NCBI GenBank assembly: GCA_003506635.1
Contig: DNZB01000315.1
Location: 1,538 to 6,657, forward strand
Direction of reading: 5' to 3'
From: Parvularcula sp.
Lineage (GTDB): Bacteria; Pseudomonadota; Alphaproteobacteria; Caulobacterales; Parvularculaceae
Length of the DNA stretch: 5,120 bases
Shown: in pieces, positions 1 through 5,120 of the stretch
Layout of the letters: each line of letters opens with the position of its first letter
Position numbering within the stretch: position 1 is the first letter of the stretch
Translations under genes and position numbers: made by a program
Notes under the pieces: model-generated
Told to the model about the DNA's origin: nothing
The model's database searches: none
The model's input: the letters and a program-made list of their open reading frames with translations, nothing else

Positions 1-1463
1 TTCGCCGCCCAGTTGACGCCTTCCCCGCCCATCTGGATGAGCGAGGAAGTGTCGCGGTCCATCCACGACGCCATGAAATGGCAGCCGATGCCGGCGAGCG
101 CTCTTGATCCTTCCGGAACCTTCGTCGAGGTATTGTGCGGACAGCCGGAGCAGAAATAGGGCTGGCGTTTGGCGCCGCCGGGCGCCGCCGCCGTCTGCGA
201 CAGGCGTTCGATGCGCGCGAGCGGCCTGGAAAAATCGAGGTCGGGGAAAACTTTATTCAGGCGCGCCGCGATGATCGGCGCAAGCCCCGACGGCGACAAT
301 TCATCGACCCACGAAATCAGCGAGGCGTTCGTTTCATCGTGCTTGCCAAGGATCAGCTTCGGCTTTGCGACTGCGCGGTCGTAAATGTATTCTTTAAGCT
401 GACTTTCGATAATGCCGCGCTTTTCCTCGATGACGAGCACTTCCTCCTTGCCCGCCATGAAGCGCTCTGCGCCGGCGTTTTCGAGCGGCCAGACGATCCC
501 GACCTTGTAGACGTCAAGCCCGATCGCGCGGGCGCGGCGTTCGTCGACGCCGAGAAGGGCGAGCGCCTCCATCACGTCAAGATGGGCCTTGCCGGTCGTA
601 ATGATCCCGTAGCGCGCGCCCCTGACGCCATAGATCGCGCGGTCGATCGGGTTGGCGCGGGCGAAGGCCCTTACCGCCTCCTTCTTGTGCTTCATCCGCC
701 GTTCGATCTGCATGCCGGGCAGGTCCGGCCAACGGAAATTCAGCCCGCCTTCCGGCGTCTCGAAATCTGTTGGTATACGGAACACCGGCGGCGGCGCCAG
801 CGTGACGCTCGCCGCGCTCTCGACGGTTTCCGATATGCCCTTGAAACCAATCCACATTCCGGAAAAGCGCGAAAGCGCGAAGCCGTAAAGACCGAACGCG
901 ATATATTCGGCGATCGAGGCCGGATTGAGCGTCGGCATGTACCAGGACATGAACGCGACATCCGACTGATGCGACATCGAGGAGGAGGCGCAGCCGTGAT
1001 CATCGCCCGCAACGACGAGAACGCCGCCATGCGGGGACGAGCCGTAGGCGTTGCCGTGCTTCAGCGCGTCGCCGGCGCGATCAACGCCCGGCCCTTTGCC
1101 GTACCACATCGAAAAGACGCCATCGACCGCGCGGCCCGGTTCCAGTTCGACCTGCTGCGTGCCGAGCACGGCGGTCGCGGCGAGGTCTTCATTGATGGCG
1201 GGAAGGAATTCGATCTGCTCGTCGGCGAGGAAGCGTTTCGCCTTCCACAAGGCCTGATCGACCGCGCCGAGGGGGGAGCCGCGATAGCCCGAGACGAAGC
1301 CCGCCGTATTGAGACCCGCCGCCCGGTCGAGCCGGCGCTGATGCAGCATGATCGCGACGAGCGCCTGCGTTCCCGTCAGGAAGACGCGGCCCTCGCGCCG
1401 CCGGTAGCGGTCGTCGAGGCCGTAAGGGTCGAGAGAAATCGAAGCCGCAGACAATGGTGTCAT
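1..1463 (-). CDS. Fused indolepyruvate/2-oxoacid ferredoxin oxidoreductase, N-terminal part (3' end outside window)
   Basis: Thiamine-diphosphate enzyme expected to oxidise aryl-pyruvates (indolepyruvate, phenylpyruvate) to acyl-CoA and CO2, passing electrons to ferredoxin, in the cytoplasm. I translated the minus strand base by base: 487 codons stay open to the window edge. Visible family motifs are TGTQALV near residue 30, SGYRGSPLG near 57, NEDLAATA from N91 (E92 is the likely cofactor-activating Glu), WYGKGPG at 120-126, SPHGG at 143-147, GDDH to residue 156, a middle domain with ITTGK near 288-292 and IEEKR near 345-349, then CSGCPHN at 438-444 and MGGEG at 478-482, where the TPP-binding domain begins. 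Fused IorA-IorB proteins run to about 1150 residues, so over half, including the expected gamma (IorB-like) part, lies outside; the fusion is inferred from the N-terminal motif set. ATG at 1463 is the first start after an in-frame TGA at 1488-1490; its ribosome site is weak (GGCGG directly abutting). Substrate is not fixed by sequence. Confidence 0.93.
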   Translation of the reverse strand, partial: MTPLSAASISLDPYGLDDRYRRREGRVFLTGTQALVAIMLHQRRLDRAAGLNTAGFVSGYRGSPLGAVDQALWKAKRFLADEQIEFLPAINEDLAATAVLGTQQVELEPGRAVDGVFSMWYGKGPGVDRAGDALKHGNAYGSSPHGGVLVVAGDDHGCASSSMSHQSDVAFMSWYMPTLNPASIAEYIAFGLYGFALSRFSGMWIGFKGISETVESAASVTLAPPPVFRIPTDFETPEGGLNFRWPDLPGMQIERRMKHKKEAVRAFARANPIDRAIYGVRGARYGIITTGKAHLDVMEALALLGVDERRARAIGLDVYKVGIVWPLENAGAERFMAGKEEVLVIEEKRGIIESQLKEYIYDRAVAKPKLILGKHDETNASLISWVDELSPSGLAPIIAARLNKVFPDLDFSRPLARIERLSQTAAAPGGAKRQPYFCSGCPHNTSTKVPEGSRALAGIGCHFMASWMDRDTSSLIQMGGEGVNWAA

Positions 1464-1600
1464 CCGCCGATGGCCGCCCGTGATGCTTCACCCGCGTCTC
1501 AACTGCCGCTCAGCGGACGGTGAGGCCAGGCGGCGTTTCGAAAGCCCGGGTAAAACGTCTCACGACAGGCGGCAACTCCTTTCGGGGCGCGCCGACGCGA

Positions 1601-1632
1601 AATGTCCGGCAAGCGCCGACTTGCCGGACATT
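1601..1632 (-). terminator. Perfect 13-bp inverted repeat after dcp, probable terminator hairpin
   Basis: The arms AATGTCCGGCAAG (1601-1613) and CTTGCCGGACATT (1620-1632) are exact reverse complements around a 6-base loop (1614-1619). If A1600 is bulged, three more G-C pairs (1597-1599 with 1633-1635) extend the stem. It starts 44 bases beyond the dcp stop codon, where a terminator would lie, and 138 bases upstream of the oxidoreductase start. There is no U-tract: only TTT follows the stem on the minus strand. It is therefore not a textbook intrinsic terminator. It could instead be a two-fold symmetric operator for the oxidoreductase gene or a copy of a dispersed palindromic repeat. The structure is certain; its role is inferred. 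Confidence 0.55.
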
Positions 1633-1676
1633 CGCATGAGCGCGGATCGGCCCGAATGCTTAGGCGTTCCCGGCGG

Positions 1677-3842
1677 TCAGTCGACCGGGAATCCGCGATC
1701 GCGGAGCAGCGCCGTCGTATCGACGTCGCGGCCGCGGAACTTGCGGAAGCCGTCCGCCGGGTCGATCGAGTCGCCGACCGACATGATGTTGTCGTGGAAG
1801 CGTTTGGCGGTCTCCTTGTCGTAGAAACTGCCGGCCTCGACGAAGGCTTCCGCCGCGTCGGCGGTAATCGCATCCGCCCAGAGATAGCTGTAATAGCCGG
1901 CGGCGTATCCCTCGCCGGAGAAGATGTGCCCGAATTGCGGCGTCCTGTGGCGCATTACGATCTCCGACGGCATTCCAAGATCGGCCAGCGTCTCGCGCTC
2001 GAACGCGTCAGGGTCAATGTCGGCGCCGCCCGCAAGGTGCAGCTTCATATCGACTAGCGCACTGGCCAGGAATTCAACGGTCGCAAAACCCTGGTTGAAG
2101 GTCTTGGCGCGCTTGATCTTGTCTGCGAGCGCCTGGGGCAGCGCTTCGCCGGTCTGATAATGGACAAGGAACCGGCTCATGACTTCCGGCGTCGACAGCC
2201 AGCGTTCATTCACCTGCGAGGGGAACTCGACATAATCGCGCGGCACGCTGGTGCCGGATTGCGAGGGGTATTTCACGTCCGACAAAAGGCCGTGCAACGC
2301 ATGGCCGAATTCATGGAACAAGGTCTCCGCGTCGTCCCACGAGATCAACACCGGCTCGCCGGGCTTTCCGGGAATGTAATTGCTGTTGTTTGAAACGATC
2401 GGCTGGATGTCGCCGGAAAGCTTCTCCTGGTTCCGGTAATTCGTCATCCAGGCGCCCGAGTTCTTTCCGGCGCGCGCAAAGGGGTCGAAATACCAGAGGC
2501 CGGCGAAAGCGCCGTTCGCATCTGTCACCTTCCAGACGCGCACGTCGGGGTGGAAGACCGGAACGTCGGAGACCGGCTCGAATTTGAGGCCGTAAAGCGC
2601 GCCCGCGACCCAGAACATCCCCTCGCGCAGCTTTTCCATCTGCATGTAGGGTTTCACCTCATTGAAATCGAGGTCGTATTTCGCCTTGCGGACTTTCTCC
2701 GCATAGTAACGATAATCCCAGGGCTCGATCTTTATCTTCGCGCCTTCCGCGTCGGCGAGCGCCTGCATGTCGGCGACCTCTTCCCTGACGCGGGCGACCG
2801 CCTTCGGCCAGACGCGCATCATCAGGTCCATCGCAGCATCCGGCGTCTTCGCCATTTGCGGCTCGATCGACCAGTGCGCATAGGTCGGATAGCCGAGCAG
2901 CTTTGAGCGTTCGGCGCGCAGCTTCAGCGTCTCGGCGATAATCGCGTTGTTGTCGCTTGCGCCGCCATTGTCGCCGCGATTGACGAAGGCGCGCCAGACT
3001 TTTTCGCGCAAGCCCCGGTTCCCGGAATAAGTGAGGAACGGATCGACGGCCGAGCGCGTGTTGGCGATCGCCCATTGGCCGGCCTTGCCCTTCGCTTTCG
3101 CGGTTTCGGCGTAGGCGTCGACGAGCCCTTGAGGCAGGCCTATAAGGTCCGCCTTCCTGTCGAGCAGCGTGACCGTGTCCTCGTCAGCGAGCTGGTTCTG
3201 GGTGAAGGTCGTTCCAAGCGTCGCCAGGCGCTGGTTGATTTCGGCGACGCGCTTCTTGCCCGCCGCGTCGAGATTGGCGCCGTTGCGGACAAAGCTCTTG
3301 TAACTGTCCTCGACGAGGCGGCGTTCGGCGACGCCGAGCTTTTTCATCTCCTTGCCGTTGTAGACGGCCGCAACGCGCCTGAAGAGCGCTTCGTTCTGGT
3401 TCACTTCGTCGCTGAACGCCGCGAGCTTTGGATAGACGACAAGCTCGATCTTCGGCACCTCGCCGGTGTTTAGGTTGCTTGAATATACGCCGAAGAGGTT
3501 GACGAGCCGCGTCAGTTCGGCGCCGCCCTTTTCCATTGCGACCATGGTGTTTTCGAAGGTCGGCTTCTTCGGGTTTGCGGCGACGGCGGCGATGTCGGCG
3601 CGCGCGCGCTCGATCGCGTAGTCGAGCGCGGGAACGAAGTCAGCGACGCTGATCTTGTCCCAGGGCGGAACGCCGCCATAAGGACCGGTCCATTCGGCGA
3701 CCATCGGATTGTCCGCGGAGAAGGGCGCCGGCGCCGCCTCGGCGGTTTGTCCGGCTTGCGCATAGGCGGCTTCAGTCATCAAAAACGCGCCTCCGAGCGC
3801 GACGGCGATAGCGGCCGCAGACGCGGCGACAGATTTTTTCAC
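1677..3842 (-). CDS. dcp: Exported peptidyl-dipeptidase Dcp, M3 family zinc metallopeptidase
   Basis: Zinc peptidase that removes dipeptides from the C-termini of oligopeptides, here predicted to act in the periplasm. With the GTG start the protein is 721 residues, near the usual length (E. coli Dcp is about 680) plus a signal peptide. Residues 1-28 form a Sec-type signal: MKKS, an Ala/Val-rich core, then AYA before QAGQ as the cleavage site; there is no lipobox Cys. The zinc site is HEFGH at 510-514, and the third ligand is E539 in YVEFPSQ, 25 residues after H514 as in thimet oligopeptidase and Dcp. SGTSVPRDYVEFPSQVNERW is very close to the E. coli Dcp segment and separates it from oligopeptidase A. 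The substrate-binding segment HIFSGEGYAAGYYSYLW begins at H639. An in-frame ATG at 3854 and one at 3944 give longer forms; the latter puts 34 Arg-rich residues before the signal and is unlikely. hutH ends 138 bases upstream on the same strand; no clear promoter was seen in that gap. No frameshift or missing catalytic residue. Confidence 0.95.
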   Translation of the reverse strand: MKKSVAASAAAIAVALGGAFLMTEAAYAQAGQTAEAAPAPFSADNPMVAEWTGPYGGVPPWDKISVADFVPALDYAIERARADIAAVAANPKKPTFENTMVAMEKGGAELTRLVNLFGVYSSNLNTGEVPKIELVVYPKLAAFSDEVNQNEALFRRVAAVYNGKEMKKLGVAERRLVEDSYKSFVRNGANLDAAGKKRVAEINQRLATLGTTFTQNQLADEDTVTLLDRKADLIGLPQGLVDAYAETAKAKGKAGQWAIANTRSAVDPFLTYSGNRGLREKVWRAFVNRGDNGGASDNNAIIAETLKLRAERSKLLGYPTYAHWSIEPQMAKTPDAAMDLMMRVWPKAVARVREEVADMQALADAEGAKIKIEPWDYRYYAEKVRKAKYDLDFNEVKPYMQMEKLREGMFWVAGALYGLKFEPVSDVPVFHPDVRVWKVTDANGAFAGLWYFDPFARAGKNSGAWMTNYRNQEKLSGDIQPIVSNNSNYIPGKPGEPVLISWDDAETLFHEFGHALHGLLSDVKYPSQSGTSVPRDYVEFPSQVNERWLSTPEVMSRFLVHYQTGEALPQALADKIKRAKTFNQGFATVEFLASALVDMKLHLAGGADIDPDAFERETLADLGMPSEIVMRHRTPQFGHIFSGEGYAAGYYSYLWADAITADAAEAFVEAGSFYDKETAKRFHDNIMSVGDSIDPADGFRKFRGRDVDTTALLRDRGFPVD

Positions 3843-3848
3843 AGGTGT

Positions 3849-3852
3849 CTCC
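3849..3852 (-). promoter_or_regulatory. dcp: Ribosome binding site (GGAG) that supports the GTG start of dcp
   Basis: On the minus strand the order is ATGGAG-ACACCT-GTG-AAAAAA. GGAG sits six bases before the GTG at 3840-3842, a good Shine-Dalgarno distance, and the protein then begins with two lysines and a hydrophobic core, as a signal peptide should. The in-frame ATG at 3852-3854 overlaps this GGAG and has only GGGGT immediately in front of it. The GTG is therefore the better start, although using the ATG would add just four residues. Confidence 0.6.
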
Positions 3853-3980
3853 ATACCCCAGATCGCGGCGCGGGCCTCCGCGCGGCGGAATCGACGCCGG
3901 ACCATGCCGCCGTCCGGGTCCTTCGGCAACTGAACGAGCGGCAATAAGGCGCCAGTTGAAGCCGCGCTGCGACGAACCGG

Positions 3981-5120
3981 TCAGAACGCGAAGGAGATCG
4001 CCGGAAGCTCCATGAATAGCGGATTTAGGAGCGCTTCCTGCTGAAGAGCCTGAAGCTCGTCGGCGAAATAGCGGTCCTGCGTCCACGGGGCGGCTTTGGC
4101 GCGCACCGCCGCCCGGACGCGCTCAAGCGGCGCGGAGGTCTTGAGCGGCGCATGAAATTCAAGCCCCTGCGCCGCAGCGAGAAGCTCAATCCCGATGACG
4201 CCGGCGGCGTTGACGGCGATCTTGCCCGCTTTTCGCGCCGCGCCCGTCGCCATCGACACATGGTCTTCCTGATTGGCGGAGGTCGGAATGGAATCGACGC
4301 TTCCCGGAAACGCCATCGACTTGTTTTCCGAGACGAGCGCCGCCGCCGTGACCTGCGCGATCATGAAGCCGGAATTGACGCCGCCGTCCTCGACGAGAAA
4401 GGCGGGAAGGCCCGACATTTTCGGATCGACGAGGATGGCGACGCGCCGCTCGCTGAGCGAGCCGACCTCGCAGAGCGCCATGGCGATCATGTCCGCAGCG
4501 AAGGCTACAGGCTCGGCGTGGAAATTGCCGCCTGAGATTGCTTCGTCCGTATCCGGAAAAATGATAGGGTTGTCGGTGACGGCGTTCGCTTCGATGGTCA
4601 GCGTCTTCGCCGCATGACGGAGAAGGTCAAGCGCCGCCCCCATCACCTGCGGCTGACAGCGGAAGGAATAGGGGTCCTGCACGCGGTCGCAGTCGATATG
4701 ACTGAGGTTGATCGCGCTCCCTTGAAGGAGTGCGCGGATCGCGCGGGCGATGTCGATCTGTCCCGGCTGGCCGCGCAAGGCGTGAAGGCGCGGGTCGAAC
4801 GGCGTCATCGAGCCCTTCAATGCGTCGACCGACAGCGCGCCGGCGCACAGCGCCGCGCCGAAGACGTGTTCGGCCTTGAACAGCGCATCGAGCGCGATGG
4901 CGGTCGACACCTGCGTGCCGTTTAGGAGGGCGAGACCTTCCTTGGGCCCCAGTTCCAGCGGTTCAAGGCCCGCTGCTTGAAGCGCTTTCGCCGCCGGCAT
5001 CGTCTCGCCTTTGAAGCGCGCGGCGCCGACGCCCATCATCGCCGCCGTCATATGGGCGAGGGGCGCGAGATCGCCGCTCGCCCCGACCGAGCCCTGCTCC
5101 GGAATGACGGGAAGTAGATC
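3981..5120 (-). CDS. hutH: Histidine ammonia-lyase HutH (5' end outside window)
   Basis: Catalyses histidine to trans-urocanate plus ammonia, the first step of histidine degradation, in the cytoplasm. The reading frame stays open to the right edge, giving 379 residues; about 128 N-terminal residues are missing by comparison with Pseudomonas putida HutH (510 residues). The [15 protein letters not shown] segment contains Ala-Ser-Gly (codons 5073-5081), which cyclises to the MIO electrophile. Counting from the first visible residue, other active-site positions are present: N67 in LLNGTQ (P. putida N195), Y151 and R154 in [10 protein letters not shown] (Y280, R283) and E285 in SANQEDHVS (E414), with spacings matching within one residue. 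GGNFHAEP and [17 protein letters not shown] are also diagnostic of HAL over Phe/Tyr ammonia-lyases. The ATG at 5051 is an internal Met after the MIO motif, not the start. The conserved N-terminal Tyr and His cannot be checked. The next gene downstream is dcp, not another hut gene; upstream is unseen. Confidence 0.96.
   Translation of the reverse strand, partial: DLLPVIPEQGSVGASGDLAPLAHMTAAMMGVGAARFKGETMPAAKALQAAGLEPLELGPKEGLALLNGTQVSTAIALDALFKAEHVFGAALCAGALSVDALKGSMTPFDPRLHALRGQPGQIDIARAIRALLQGSAINLSHIDCDRVQDPYSFRCQPQVMGAALDLLRHAAKTLTIEANAVTDNPIIFPDTDEAISGGNFHAEPVAFAADMIAMALCEVGSLSERRVAILVDPKMSGLPAFLVEDGGVNSGFMIAQVTAAALVSENKSMAFPGSVDSIPTSANQEDHVSMATGAARKAGKIAVNAAGVIGIELLAAAQGLEFHAPLKTSAPLERVRAAVRAKAAPWTQDRYFADELQALQQEALLNPLFMELPAISFAF

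Noticed and set aside
169..193. GGCGCCGCC direct repeat
   Set aside because: It lies inside coding sequence and encodes an Ala/Gly/Pro-rich linker before the CSGCPHN motif; simple GC-rich codon use explains it.
135..1523. A 462-codon open frame on the plus strand
   Set aside because: It lies antisense to the oxidoreductase gene, whose family motifs are intact throughout. The plus-strand product is rich in Arg, Ala and Asp with no recognisable domain, as expected of a mirror frame kept open by GC-rich third positions.
1499..1873. Minus-strand frame of 124 codons across the dcp 3' end and the following gap
   Set aside because: It is out of frame with dcp for most of its length and is dominated by Ser and Arg, which marks a frame-shifted reading of dcp codons.
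2160..3473. Several plus-strand frames of 65-132 codons opposite dcp
   Set aside because: They are antisense to a clearly conserved zinc peptidase, have no recognisable motifs, and show Arg-rich composition typical of shadow frames.
3927..3958. 6-bp inverted repeat CAACTG / CAGTTG in the gap between hutH and dcp
   Set aside because: The stem is short, the loop is 20 bases, and no T-run follows on the minus strand; too weak to call a terminator.
3855..3980. Possible sigma-70 promoter for dcp in the 138-base gap
   Set aside because: TTGCCG occurs on the minus strand but nothing like TATAAT lies at 16-18 bases from it; no pair good enough to call.
4152..4925. Plus-strand frames of 103-127 codons opposite hutH
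   Set aside because: Antisense to conserved hutH sequence; no domain and no convincing ribosome site.

Overview
The window holds three genes, all on the minus strand and tightly spaced, in GC-rich DNA. Read in the direction of transcription (high to low coordinates) they are: the C-terminal three quarters of a histidine ammonia-lyase (hutH, entering from the right edge), a complete exported M3-family peptidyl-dipeptidase (dcp), and the N-terminal 487 residues of a large fused indolepyruvate/2-oxoacid ferredoxin oxidoreductase (leaving at the left edge). The GC-rich third codon positions, the exported form of Dcp and the fused ferredoxin oxidoreductase point to an aerobic proteobacterium, most likely an alphaproteobacterium. 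This is inference from gene type and composition; there is no rRNA or other taxonomic marker here.

Layout: 1-1463, oxidoreductase (3' end outside); 1464-1676, a 213-base gap with a perfect 13-bp inverted repeat at 1601-1632; 1677-3842, dcp, probably starting at a GTG with a well-placed GGAG; 3843-3980, a 138-base gap with no convincing promoter or terminator; 3981-5120, hutH (5' end outside). No tRNA, rRNA, CRISPR array, insertion sequence or prophage gene was seen.

The genes share a theme of peptide and amino-acid use. Dcp would release dipeptides from peptides in the periplasm. HutH removes ammonia from histidine to give urocanate, the first step of histidine catabolism. The oxidoreductase would convert aryl-pyruvates, from transamination of Trp, Tyr or Phe, to acyl-CoA. 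Whether they form one transcript is unknown; the hairpin after dcp suggests the oxidoreductase may be a separate unit.

This looks like ordinary housekeeping or catabolic chromosome. I found no sign of a new system. The points most worth checking are the intergenic inverted repeat, the dcp start site, and the placement of hutH next to dcp instead of another hut gene.
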